This document shows, one piece after another, positions 18,400 through 26,869 of a stretch of DNA of 64,000 nucleotides. This DNA is from Vibrio hepatarius (GTDB lineage: Bacteria > Pseudomonadota > Gammaproteobacteria > Enterobacterales > Vibrionaceae), in contig NZ_LHPI01000001.1 in assembly GCF_001274785.1 (NCBI RefSeq), positions 248,001-312,000 on the forward strand, written 5' to 3'. Every line of letters begins with the position of its first letter. Positions within the stretch are counted from its first letter, which is position 1. Below the pieces are notes generated by a model, which did no database searches, was not told the DNA's origin, and saw only the letters and a list, made by a program, of their open reading frames with translations. A program made the translations under genes and the position numbers.

Positions 18400-19797
18400 T
18401 TAATCGGCTATACCACCTTTTGCCAGTTGTTCTGGCGCGAGTAAACGCTCCAACTCACTCCTTGTTAGGCTGGTTTCTTCTTCTGCTACATCAATAATCG
18501 CTCGTCCTTCTTTGTACGCTTTCTTGGCAATTTCTGCGGCTTTCAAGTAGCCAATCACCGGATTTAGCGCAGTCACCAAAATTGGGTTGCGTGCCAATGC
18601 TCGCTCAAGATTATCTTCTCTGACCGTGAAGTTGGTGATCGCTTTATCTGCCATGGCGCGTGCGCTGTTGGCGAGTAGTTCGATACTCTCGATAATGTTA
18701 TGAGCGATCACAGGGAGCATCACGTTCAGTTGGAAGTTGCCAGATTGGCCAGCGATGGTAATCGTGGTGTCGTTACCAATGACTTGCGCCGCAGCCATTG
18801 CGGTAGCTTCTGGGATCACCGGGTTCACTTTGCCCGGCATGATAGATGAGCCTGGTTGAAGCCCTTGTAACTCTATTTCACCAATGCCTGCCAGTGGTCC
18901 CGAGTTCATCCAGCGCAGATCGTTGGCCATTTTCATCAAAGCGACTGCGGCGGTCTTTAACTGACCAGAGAGTGCCACAATGGCGTCTTGGCTACTCAGG
19001 TTGTAGAAGAAGTTCTCGCTGGCGCTGAATTGAATGTTGGTGGCTTGAGAGAGGTTATCGGCAAACAGTCGAGCAAACTTCTCGTCGGCGTTGATGCCTG
19101 TTCCAACCGCAGTACCTCCTTGAGCCAGCGCTTTAACCGCGGGAAGTGTGGCTTGAATGCCTTTCTGTGCTTGTTCAATTTGGAACTGCCAACCCCCCAG
19201 TTCTTGGTCGAATGTGACTGGCATGGCATCCATCAGGTGGGTGCGTCCGGTTTTGACAATGTGGCCTATTTGTTGGCGTTTTGATTGTAGGCTGATGATC
19301 AAATGACCCAGCGCGGGCATAAGCTGGTTTTCTATCGCCATCACCGAACTGATTTGAATCGCGGTTGGGACAACATCATTACTGCTTTGCCCCATATTGA
19401 CGTGATCATTTGGGCTAACGTCACCACCCAGCAATTCACTGGCGAGCGTTGCAATCACTTCATTGGCATTCATGTTGGAGCTAGTCCCAGAGCCGGTTTG
19501 AAAAACGTCAATGGGGAACTGCTCTCGGTGCTGACCATCAATGATGGCTTGCGCAGCGTCGGCAATAGCGTTGGCAATGTCTCCTTCAAGGTGGCCAAGC
19601 TGAGCGTTAGTCAGTGCCGCCGTTTGTTTGATATAGGCAAGCGCTTGGACAAATCCGTTTGGCATGGTGTGACGGCTAAAATGGAAGTTGTCGACCGCTC
19701 GTTGGGTTTGCGCTTGGTAAAGTGCGTCAGATGGGACTTTGACTTCTCCCATGCTGTCTTTTTCAATTCGATAAGGTTGGTTGGCTGATTGGGTCAT
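18400..19797 (-). CDS. fumC: Class II fumarate hydratase (iron-independent)
   Basis: A 465-residue class II fumarase with the superfamily signature GSSIMPGKVNP near residue 320, the GSGTSSNMNANEVIA and TGRTHLMDAMP segments, and NPVIGYLKAA at the C-terminal side. It hydrates fumarate to malate without an iron-sulfur cluster. It lies 15 bases downstream of a small gene preceded by a strong Fur box, so it should be expressed under iron limitation, when the iron-dependent fumarases fail. Confidence 0.94.
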   Translation of the reverse strand: MTQSANQPYRIEKDSMGEVKVPSDALYQAQTQRAVDNFHFSRHTMPNGFVQALAYIKQTAALTNAQLGHLEGDIANAIADAAQAIIDGQHREQFPIDVFQTGSGTSSNMNANEVIATLASELLGGDVSPNDHVNMGQSSNDVVPTAIQISSVMAIENQLMPALGHLIISLQSKRQQIGHIVKTGRTHLMDAMPVTFDQELGGWQFQIEQAQKGIQATLPAVKALAQGGTAVGTGINADEKFARLFADNLSQATNIQFSASENFFYNLSSQDAIVALSGQLKTAAVALMKMANDLRWMNSGPLAGIGEIELQGLQPGSSIMPGKVNPVIPEATAMAAAQVIGNDTTITIAGQSGNFQLNVMLPVIAHNIIESIELLANSARAMADKAITNFTVREDNLERALARNPILVTALNPVIGYLKAAEIAKKAYKEGRAIIDVAEEETSLTRSELERLLAPEQLAKGGIAD

Positions 19798-19812
19798 GGT
19801 TGTACCTTTTGC

Positions 19813-20193
19813 TTAATCTAGCGGCGCTTGAACACGCTGTAATTGTTGTTGTAAAAGTAAAAATTTGATGTCGCCGTCTTCCCACTGGTCGTAGTGGCGT
19901 TTTAAACACAGTAACGGGGTATGAATAGAGTCTAGACACAGACGACGAAAAATTCGGCTGCGTTTCGGGTCTTGGATCGCGTCGAGCAAATGGAAGTAAA
20001 GCTGACGGAGAAACAGCTCATGGAGCAGAGGGTTTTCGTCTTTCGCTCCGCGCTCGTAACTGGATGCGAGTGTCAGTGTCCAATGAATGTATTCTTGAAT
20101 CACATCGGGTTCGAATCCACATGCGGTGGAGTTATCCAAAAACCTATCTCTGGCTTTGAATAAGCCATTGTAAAGCGGTCGTGTTCTTTCCAT
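19813..20193 (-). CDS. Fur-regulated small protein upstream of fumC (FagA-like by context)
   Basis: A 126-residue cytoplasmic, helix-rich protein from the ATG at 20193 (MERTRPLYNGLF). The open frame continues to 20235, but that stretch would be an improbable poly-Ile leader made by the Fur box itself, so I reject the longer start. It precedes fumC by 15 bases. In Pseudomonas the Fur-regulated operon fagA-fumC-orfX-sodA has a similar layout; I use that only as a positional parallel, since I cannot show sequence similarity to FagA. No known domain is evident. Confidence 0.7.
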   Translation of the reverse strand: MERTRPLYNGLFKARDRFLDNSTACGFEPDVIQEYIHWTLTLASSYERGAKDENPLLHELFLRQLYFHLLDAIQDPKRSRIFRRLCLDSIHTPLLCLKRHYDQWEDGDIKFLLLQQQLQRVQAPLD

Positions 20194-20214
20194 GTCGTTC
20201 AGTTGTTTATTTTT

Positions 20215-20233
20215 GTTAATGATAATTATTATC
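20215..20233. promoter_or_regulatory. Fur box
   Basis: GTTAATGATAATTATTATC matches the 19-bp Fur consensus (GATAATGATAATCATTATC) at 17 positions. It lies 22 bases before the start of the small gene preceding fumC, which explains iron control of that operon. Confidence 0.85.
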
Positions 20234-20278
20234 AATTAAGTGCAAATAAATCAACCTTTACGATCCATGGATAGATCG

Positions 20279-22120
20279 TTAACCATTCGAGACTTGAGAT
20301 TCGATGTTGGTCAGCGCTTTGATGGTCTCAACCAACTCTTCTGGCACCTTAGGCGTAGAAAAATAGAAACCTTGAATCTTTTTACAGCCCATTGAGTAGA
20401 GTTTTTGTAGCGCTTCTTCGTTCTCGACACCTTCCGCGATCAAACTGACATGTAGCTGATTTGCTAGCTGGATAATCAACCACACAACACTCTCGGAGCT
20501 TTCGTTGGAGAGCATATTGCGGATAAAAGTGGCATCAATTTTAATACAATCAATCGGATAGGTATGGATATAGTTGAGACTAGAATAGCCCGTACCAAAG
20601 TCATCCAAGGCGATGCTAAAGCCGAGTAGTCTGAGCTTATCCAACGTAGTTTTGACTTCGTTGATTCGTGACAGCAGTACTGTCTCGGTCATTTCGATGG
20701 TGAAGTCTTCGGCATTAAAACCGTATTTACCCAAGGTATGAAGCAGGTGCTGAACATAGCGATTGGCATTATTAATCTCGTGTGCCGAGCAGTTGATCCC
20801 GAGTCTGACACGATAACCTAAACCTTGCTCCAGCTTGATTTTCGCTTGGCACGCGAGTTCGATAATACGTTCACCGAGTTCGATGATAAGCCCAGATTGT
20901 TCCGCAGCTTCAATAAATTCAAGCGGCGAGATAGCACCTAAAACATCGCTGTTCCAACGAGCGAGAATCTCAAAGTAATCCCACTGCGCTTTTCCTTGAG
21001 CAACGATCGGTTGGGCAACCACGTATATTTCACTCTGTTCAATATCTTTATCCAGCTCACTTCGCAGCGCGTCAATGACAATCGCGCGTCGGTAGTATTG
21101 AGCACTGAGATGCGTGTCGTAGCATTGAATCGACGTCTGACGCGACTGCTTACACTCTTTCAACGCCAAGCTCGCGTTAAGGATGATTTGATCCGCCGTC
21201 AGGCTGTTAGAGTTGTTTCTTGCTAAGCCAATACTGATGGAGACTTTGATGTTACGCGCTGGGTCTTGGTAGCCACTTGATACCTTCTCGATAATCTGGC
21301 GACAGATTTCGAATGGATCACCCGAGAGTGAAATAAACGCGAACTCATCGCCGGCGATGCGAAAAGCGAGTTGTCTGTCTTCAATACATTCTTCGATAGA
21401 GCGAGCAACAAACTTGATGATTTGGTCACCGATATAACTGCCATATAAATCGTTGATTGATTTGAAATTATCAATATCAATATAGACGAGAGTGAACGGC
21501 TGCTTACTCAGTTCAGTGAGGGTTTCTAGTTTGTCAGCCAAGAAGCTGCGGTTAAGCAAACCAGTCAGGTTATCGTGGGAAACTTCAAAACTGAGCTGTT
21601 CTACTAAGCTTTCCGACTGGGCAGAAAGCCATTTGGATCGCAAGCTATGAACTACCACTTTGGCAAAGAGCTTGTGGTAGTAAATTAAATCTTCGCTATC
21701 AGAAAGTTGGCTGGTAAACGAAGAGAGCAAAACACCGAGCACGTTCCCAGAAGCGGAGCGCAACGGAATGCCTAGGTAAGACTCAACCCCAGCTTGTTTT
21801 AAGTTGGTGTCCTCTGGGAATGTGTCACTCAACCCGCCTTTGTAAAGTACATAGTCGAGTTGCGATTGACTTACCGTTGAGCATGGTGTGCCAGACAACT
21901 CGTATTCTGCTGGTGATTGGAGTTGGTTTTCACACGCGAAAGAGAGCGTTTTGGCGTTGGAGCGAAAACGGTTAATTTCGACAATGCATGTGCAGTGAGA
22001 CCCGAAATGCTGGTGTAGCAAGAGGGTGACACTATCGAGCAATTCACTTCCATCTAAACACAGCGTTTTATAGACGACATCGATATCAATCGGCGATGTT
22101 AGTATTGTTTTCCTAGCCAT
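20279..22120 (-). CDS. GAF-GGDEF-EAL cyclic-di-GMP signalling protein
   Basis: A 613-residue soluble protein. Residues 15-165 form a GAF-like sensor, about 180-335 a diguanylate cyclase domain and about 345-600 an EAL phosphodiesterase domain. The cyclase signature is AGDEF (residues 256-260), a variant still found in active enzymes. The EAL motif reads EIL (384-386), and the DDFGTGYSS and EGVE metal-binding segments are intact, so phosphodiesterase activity is plausible. No membrane segment is seen. It is separate from the Fur-regulated operon, whose promoter lies beside it. Confidence 0.9.
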   Translation of the reverse strand: MARKTILTSPIDIDVVYKTLCLDGSELLDSVTLLLHQHFGSHCTCIVEINRFRSNAKTLSFACENQLQSPAEYELSGTPCSTVSQSQLDYVLYKGGLSDTFPEDTNLKQAGVESYLGIPLRSASGNVLGVLLSSFTSQLSDSEDLIYYHKLFAKVVVHSLRSKWLSAQSESLVEQLSFEVSHDNLTGLLNRSFLADKLETLTELSKQPFTLVYIDIDNFKSINDLYGSYIGDQIIKFVARSIEECIEDRQLAFRIAGDEFAFISLSGDPFEICRQIIEKVSSGYQDPARNIKVSISIGLARNNSNSLTADQIILNASLALKECKQSRQTSIQCYDTHLSAQYYRRAIVIDALRSELDKDIEQSEIYVVAQPIVAQGKAQWDYFEILARWNSDVLGAISPLEFIEAAEQSGLIIELGERIIELACQAKIKLEQGLGYRVRLGINCSAHEINNANRYVQHLLHTLGKYGFNAEDFTIEMTETVLLSRINEVKTTLDKLRLLGFSIALDDFGTGYSSLNYIHTYPIDCIKIDATFIRNMLSNESSESVVWLIIQLANQLHVSLIAEGVENEEALQKLYSMGCKKIQGFYFSTPKVPEELVETIKALTNIESQVSNG

Positions 22121-22227
22121 ATTTGGAACCTATTGATGGCAAAAAAGCCATATGTTATTAGTCTTGGTTCTTCTTAAATATGGTACAGGACACATAAATA
22201 GGCAACCCCGCAATGTTAAATGTTTGT

Positions 22228-23121
22228 TTAACTTGCCTGTATTGCCTCGCGAGCTAAGCGCTGTTTAAGGTAGTCGAGGAACAGCTGTGTGCGCGTGTGC
22301 TGATAGTCCAGTTTTGGATAATAAGCGTACACCGTCGCTTCATCTGCCGTGATATCAGGCAAGATACGCTTTAATGTTCCAGTCTTAAGCTCGTCTTTGA
22401 TCATCACGTCGGTACTTAGCAAAATACCCATGCCGTTTTTCGCCGCATAAAACAACGCTTCAGGGTTGGTGGTCGCAAAGTTTCCGGAAACCGCGATACG
22501 TTGGCCTTTCGAGAGTTTGATTTCGCGATGTGGCCTCTCGCCCCATATCAGCATATTGTGTTGTTTCAACTCATTGGTATCGCTCGGCTCACCAAATTTC
22601 TCAATGTAACTTGGTGACGCATAAAAGCCTGCTTTGTGCTCAAACAGTGGAGATGCTTTAAAACTCAGGGAGTTGAGCTGCTCTAACTCGCGGCTGATAA
22701 ACAGATCTAGGCTAAGTTCAGGCAACTGCCCGGGTGTGGTGGTGGTCAACTGGATACGGATGTCTGGGTACATTTGCAGAAAGTCGTTAAGATACTGGAC
22801 CAAAAATTTAGAGCCGACAGCTAAAGTCGCGCCAATCTTGAGTAACCCTGCTGGCGTTTCGCTGACGGATCGTGTTTCATCCACGATCGACTGCCAGCCT
22901 TCAATCTGCACTTTGGCTCGTTCGTAGAACAACGCTCCAGCTTCTGTTTGGGTGACCGTTCGGGTAGTACGCTTTAATAACTGTACACCGATACGTTCTT
23001 CCAACCAGTGAATACGCTTGCTGATCGCCGAGCTGGTAGTATTCATTTTACGCGCGGCACCGTTAAAACTGCCTTCGTCGACGACGCGAATGTAGCTGTG
23101 CACACTTTGAAGCCAATCCAT
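22228..23121 (-). CDS. LysR-family regulator
   Basis: A 297-residue LysR-type regulator with an N-terminal winged helix (VVDEGSFNGAARKMNTTSSAISKRI) and a substrate-binding domain from residue 90. It is divergent from the Bcr/CflA-type efflux gene, with a palindrome in the 114-base gap, the usual layout for a LysR regulator and its target. Confidence 0.9.
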   Translation of the reverse strand: MDWLQSVHSYIRVVDEGSFNGAARKMNTTSSAISKRIHWLEERIGVQLLKRTTRTVTQTEAGALFYERAKVQIEGWQSIVDETRSVSETPAGLLKIGATLAVGSKFLVQYLNDFLQMYPDIRIQLTTTTPGQLPELSLDLFISRELEQLNSLSFKASPLFEHKAGFYASPSYIEKFGEPSDTNELKQHNMLIWGERPHREIKLSKGQRIAVSGNFATTNPEALFYAAKNGMGILLSTDVMIKDELKTGTLKRILPDITADEATVYAYYPKLDYQHTRTQLFLDYLKQRLAREAIQAS

Positions 23122-23142
23122 AAACCTAACCTTATTCTTTCT

Positions 23143-23168
23143 TGATGGGAACTAATCAGTTTCCATCA
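23143..23168. promoter_or_regulatory. LysR operator candidate
   Basis: TGATGGGAACT and AGTTTCCATCA are inverted repeats (one mismatch) around AATC, in the gap between the LysR gene and the efflux gene. LysR proteins typically bind such dyads and control both directions. Confidence 0.65.
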
Positions 23169-23235
23169 GTGAGTATTATCTTTCTGCAGTACCTAATTTA
23201 CACTGGTTTGTAATGTGCTGAAAGAAGGAGATGCA

Positions 23236-24414
23236 ATGAAAAAGACCCCAATGCTACTTGCGATGATGATCATTGCTACCGGTCAAGTCGGTGTAAGTAT
23301 TTACTTGCCTTCTCTGCCGTTAATCAGCCAATCACTCGACGCAAGCCAAGCCGATGTGCAACTTTTAGTGACGTTATTTCTGGTCGGTTTTGGTGCTTCA
23401 CAACTGTTTTACGGCCCGTTGTCCGATGCCATCGGTCGACGCCCAGTATTTATTGTCGGTCAGGGCGTTTACTTGCTGGGTACGGTGATGTGCCTGTTAC
23501 TTTCACACAGTCTAACCGGATTGATTTTAGGTCGTTTGCTACAAGGCTTAGGGGCGGGTAGTGCGTCCGTGTTAGGGCGTAGTGTATTGCGCGACAGCTA
23601 TGACGGTGCGCAACTCACCAAGGCGCTGTCATACATTTCCGTCACGGCGTCGATTATGCCGATATTGGCGCCAGTATTTGGCGGCTGGATGGCGTTTTAT
23701 CTTGGTTGGCAAGCGGTGTTTATGTTTGTGCTGCTGTACTTGGCGGCGATTTTTACCCTTGGTTACTTTGTCTTGCCGGAAACCAATAGCTACGGCAAAC
23801 ATCGCTTTGAACCAATTGAAGTGGTTAAAAACTACGGCCGCTTGATCACTAATAAACAGGTGCTATCGAGTGCTAGTTATAACTGGATTAGCTATTTAAC
23901 CAGCTTGGTATCGTTGTCGGTGATGCCGTTTATTCTGCAGCATCACCTCGGTTTAACTGCGGCTGAATACGGCTCAGTGATGATCATTCCGTCTGCGGGA
24001 TTGATGATAGGTAGCGTGTCGTTGAACGTTTTGAACCGTTATATGTCGACGCAGCAGTTGCTGAGATTAGCGATTAGCTTGATGTCGTTTGCTGGCGTAT
24101 GGCTATTGGTTACTGAAGTCACACTGTTCAATTTGATTTGGGCGTTTACTTGTTTGACTATCGCGCAGGGGCTGTCTTTTCCACTATCGATCAGCATGCT
24201 GTTAGAGCCGCATAAGCGCCAAGCTGGTGCGGTGTCTGCGCTGTCTGGCTCGATTCAAATGTGTTTGGCGGGACTTTTCGGCGGTTATCTGGTGGAGCAC
24301 TGGGTACAGAGCCAGTTCGCGATTGGTGTGTTTTACCTGATTGCGGCGAGTCTTATGGCATTTGTGCTATTGCTGTCGCGCAGTAAAACGCTGATGCAGA
24401 GAGAGTTTGCTTGA
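23236..24414 (+). CDS. Bcr/CflA-type multidrug efflux MFS protein
   Basis: A 392-residue major facilitator with about 12 membrane segments. The motif between helices 2 and 3 reads YGPLSDAIGRRPVF, and the Bcr/CflA branch is suggested by IYLPSLPLI in helix 1 and GAGSASVLGRSVLRD in helix 4. I start at the ATG at 23236, which has AAGGAG upstream; an upstream GTG would put the ribosome site inside the coding region. It is probably controlled by the divergent LysR gene; the exported compound is unknown. Confidence 0.87.
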   Translation: MKKTPMLLAMMIIATGQVGVSIYLPSLPLISQSLDASQADVQLLVTLFLVGFGASQLFYGPLSDAIGRRPVFIVGQGVYLLGTVMCLLLSHSLTGLILGRLLQGLGAGSASVLGRSVLRDSYDGAQLTKALSYISVTASIMPILAPVFGGWMAFYLGWQAVFMFVLLYLAAIFTLGYFVLPETNSYGKHRFEPIEVVKNYGRLITNKQVLSSASYNWISYLTSLVSLSVMPFILQHHLGLTAAEYGSVMIIPSAGLMIGSVSLNVLNRYMSTQQLLRLAISLMSFAGVWLLVTEVTLFNLIWAFTCLTIAQGLSFPLSISMLLEPHKRQAGAVSALSGSIQMCLAGLFGGYLVEHWVQSQFAIGVFYLIAASLMAFVLLLSRSKTLMQREFA

Positions 24415-24480
24415 AAGCCCTTAGACGACTGATACAATGCGCGGAGTAAAACTCTCCATTTATCCATCGAGGTTGTCACC

Positions 24481-24834
24481 ATGGACCAGAAAGAATTCGA
24501 ACTGCTCGTTAAAGCACTATGCGAGAAACCAAGCTTACCTGAAGCGTTAGAACTGCTAAAAGCGAGTGAAGACGAAGACGTTGCTGAAGCGGCGCAATCA
24601 CTAACAGGTCAGTTTGCTTTGGCTGAAGTAGACGGTGAGAAACGCATCTACCACGTGACAGTGCAAGAAAATGAGCAAGGTGAAGAGCAAGAATTCATCG
24701 AGCATGTAATGAATGAAGGCGACGATGTGATTCGTTTTGTCGCTTGGTTCTTTGACGCAATGTTCGAAGTGAAGCGTAAGGATACGTATCAAGCGGCTGG
24801 TAAAACCTATCAGCAACCGAAACGCGCGAAATAA
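24481..24834 (+). CDS. Conserved hypothetical acidic protein (117 aa)
   Basis: I do not recognise a family. The protein is small, soluble and acidic, with a helical N-terminal half (LVKALCEKPSLPEALELLK) and a second half that looks like a small alpha/beta domain (IYHVTVQENE, then IRFVAWFFDAMFEV). The coding potential is strong and the start well placed. It may be expressed with the MFS gene 66 bases upstream. Confidence 0.65.
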   Translation: MDQKEFELLVKALCEKPSLPEALELLKASEDEDVAEAAQSLTGQFALAEVDGEKRIYHVTVQENEQGEEQEFIEHVMNEGDDVIRFVAWFFDAMFEVKRKDTYQAAGKTYQQPKRAK

Positions 24835-24863
24835 TGTGATTTAGATCTTGTTTTTGTTTTGTT

Positions 24864-24879
24864 TGTGATTAAAATCACG
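24864..24879. promoter_or_regulatory. CRP-like site before a 43-codon gene
   Basis: TGTGA-TTAAAA-TCACG matches the CRP consensus at nine of ten arm positions, 32 bases before a short ORF with a strong ribosome site. FNR is a less likely reader. Confidence 0.5.
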
Positions 24880-24910
24880 CTTCCGATATCGACTTATCGA
24901 GGAGATAACT

Positions 24911-25042
24911 ATGAATCACGAACTAGGCAATGCATATTTAGGTCAGCTAATCGCGAAACAAGCGATGTACGAAGCGATGAACAAGCCTAAAGCGAAAAAA
25001 GCGTCATTCTTCAAACGTATGATGAAGAAGATGGCGAAGTAA
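24911..25042 (+). CDS. Small basic protein (43 aa)
   Basis: The frame opens with ATG at 24911 behind GAGGAG, 8 bases away, and is closed by TAA just before an intrinsic terminator. The 43 residues begin with a helical polar segment (LGNAYLGQLIAKQAMYEAM) and end in a lysine- and methionine-rich tail (KRMMKKMAK), with Phe-Phe in between. A CRP-like site upstream and a terminator downstream make this a complete transcription unit. No family recognised; an amphipathic, membrane- or nucleic-acid-binding peptide is possible. Confidence 0.65.
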   Translation: MNHELGNAYLGQLIAKQAMYEAMNKPKAKKASFFKRMMKKMAK

Positions 25043-25064
25043 ACGCTGAAATGGAATTTAAAAT

Positions 25065-25087
25065 AAAGCCCCGCAATGCGGGGCTTT
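25065..25087. terminator. Bidirectional terminator
   Basis: AAAGCCCCGC-AAT-GCGGGGCTTT is a perfect 10-bp stem between the small plus-strand gene and the converging glutaredoxin-like gene. Confidence 0.85.
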
Positions 25088-25110
25088 ATTTGTATATGGG
25101 GGGAGTGGTA

Positions 25111-25734
25111 TTAACTTCCCGTACTTTGGTTATCACCCAGATTGACAACGTTATCTGGCACTTGGTTCAGGCCCTTGTCGGCTAACCACGCTTCCAAGTT
25201 ATCGCAGCCACCAATGTACTGACCGTCTAACCAGATCTGTGGCACAGTGACTGGCGTTTTCTCGCCAATGATCGCTTTGACCTCTGGGATCATTCTGTAC
25301 AGTGCCGCGCTCTCTTTCACCACATCATGGTATCGATAATCAATACCTGCATCACTCAGCAAGCGCTTGGCTTTAACGCAGTAAGGGCAGGTCGCTTTAC
25401 CATAAACGATGTTGCCGTTGAGTGTGTCGCGTTTAGTCCATTGTTGGATAACAGACTGCACTAACACGCCACGGTTAAGCGCTTCACCTTGGCTAATTAC
25501 TTTGCCTTCCACCATGATAATCGGTGCGTGCCACACACCAACTTTGAGTGGTTCCCACCAGTTAGAAAGCCAGTCTTTTACTTCCAGCTGAATCGGAATA
25601 CCTGACAATTCATTGTCGAAGGTATCCTGCAGTATATCTTTGGTTAGCGTACATTCACCGCATGGGATCTTGATGCTAAACGGTCCCCAACTGCCAGCCC
25701 AACGATAAAGTGTAATTTTGATTGGATCTGTCAT
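25111..25734 (-). CDS. Two-domain thioredoxin-fold protein with a C-terminal glutaredoxin
   Basis: A 207-residue protein. Residues 1-95 look like a diverged thioredoxin-fold domain, with CGEC at about 25-28 followed by a predicted helix and the cis-proline-like HAPIIMVEG. Residues 107-190 are a clear glutaredoxin with CPYC, the cis-proline segment TVPQIWLDG and the GG-CDNLE glutathione-binding end. The join of two redox domains suggests one feeds electrons to the other or that the first binds a partner. It is monocistronic. Confidence 0.75.
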   Translation of the reverse strand: MTDPIKITLYRWAGSWGPFSIKIPCGECTLTKDILQDTFDNELSGIPIQLEVKDWLSNWWEPLKVGVWHAPIIMVEGKVISQGEALNRGVLVQSVIQQWTKRDTLNGNIVYGKATCPYCVKAKRLLSDAGIDYRYHDVVKESAALYRMIPEVKAIIGEKTPVTVPQIWLDGQYIGGCDNLEAWLADKGLNQVPDNVVNLGDNQSTGS

Positions 25735-25786
25735 GGATATCTCTCTTGTCTCTACCTTTCCATAATAGAAAGATATAGGCGGTATT

Positions 25787-26677
25787 TTATTTCAACTGCC
25801 TAGATTTTTTTGTTTCCCACTGGGTAATAAAGGCAACCGAAGCGATGATGATCGCCGCGCCTAGCCATAAACGACCCGGTGGAACCCAGCTAAACACGAC
25901 CCAACCTGCCAGCACGTTGAGAGGCAGTTTTGCGTGGTCAAACGGTTGAACAAACGACGCGTCCGCCACTGAATAGGCTTTCACTATTGCCCACTGTGCT
26001 AAGGCGGTAAAAGCGCCTGCTGCGATTAATACTGTCCAGATGATCGCACCTGACGGCATTTGCCAGTCGGGTAACGCAAGTAAAATGTTGAATGGTGTGA
26101 TCAAAATAAGCAGGTAGACCACCATGGTTGAAGGCGAATCATCAGAAGACAGTTTCTTTACCATCAGTGAGTAACACGCCCAAAAGAACGCAGCACCAAC
26201 GGGCAGCAGTGACGCCCAACTAAAGCCATCCGCCCAAGGTTCAAGAATGATCATCGCACCGACAAAACCGGTAAGAGTTGCCATCCAACGCGCAACACCG
26301 ACGTTTTCTTTAAGGATTAAACCCGAACCAATCGTCGCAAACAGCGGTGATGTCATCAATAAAGCGATACCTTGCCAAATCGGAACAGGGTAAGCGAGTG
26401 CCCAAAGCCAAAGTTGAATACCGATAACCGAGAGGAACACACGGAATATGTGCATACCTAAATGTTCAGTGCGCAGTGATTTTCTGATCCCGAGCGTTTT
26501 TAAATACGGCAGAATTACGATCAGCGCAATGCCATATTGGATAAGTGCGACCGTTGTTGAGGATAAGCCGAAATTGATGCTTGCGACCTGAGCTAAGCTG
26601 TTCACAATCGCGAAAGCTAAACCCGCGGTTAGCATCCAGCTCGCGCCTTGAATAGGGTGGTGGACTTTGGTTGTCAT
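25787..26677 (-). CDS. EamA-family (DMT) transporter
   Basis: A 296-residue inner-membrane protein with about ten hydrophobic segments arranged as two EamA repeats (the first from residue 15, the second from residue 150). Family members export amino acids and metabolites; the substrate cannot be told. It is transcribed alone, upstream of the glutaredoxin-like gene with a 52-base gap. Confidence 0.82.
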   Translation of the reverse strand: MTTKVHHPIQGASWMLTAGLAFAIVNSLAQVASINFGLSSTTVALIQYGIALIVILPYLKTLGIRKSLRTEHLGMHIFRVFLSVIGIQLWLWALAYPVPIWQGIALLMTSPLFATIGSGLILKENVGVARWMATLTGFVGAMIILEPWADGFSWASLLPVGAAFFWACYSLMVKKLSSDDSPSTMVVYLLILITPFNILLALPDWQMPSGAIIWTVLIAAGAFTALAQWAIVKAYSVADASFVQPFDHAKLPLNVLAGWVVFSWVPPGRLWLGAAIIIASVAFITQWETKKSRQLK

Positions 26678-26813
26678 AATGTTGGTTAGAGAAAAATCGT
26701 AGCCAGAATCATACGTGTTTATGATAAGAACGTCATCTAACTATGTTGTTGTTGATATTCAAAAAACTTGTATTTAATCTCGAAAAATCAGGCTTAATGC
26801 TCGAAAGAGAAAA

Positions 26814-26845
26814 AAATGGCCGCTTATCGAATTAAGCGGCCATTT
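26814..26845 (-). terminator. Terminator after the MATE gene
   Basis: AAATGGCCGCTTA and its complement pair perfectly (13 bp) around a 6-base loop; on the minus strand the hairpin runs into TTTTTTCTC. It lies 25 bases after the MATE stop codon. Confidence 0.88.
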
Positions 26846-26869
26846 CTGATTGAGTTCGAACGACTATAT

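Noticed and set aside
20194..20235. Extended start of the small gene before fumC
   Set aside because: It would translate the Fur box into a run of isoleucines; the ATG at 20193 is more natural.
24421..24440. A partial match (TTAGACGACTGATAC) to the NemR-type operator
   Set aside because: The right half (GGTCTA) is missing, so it is probably chance.
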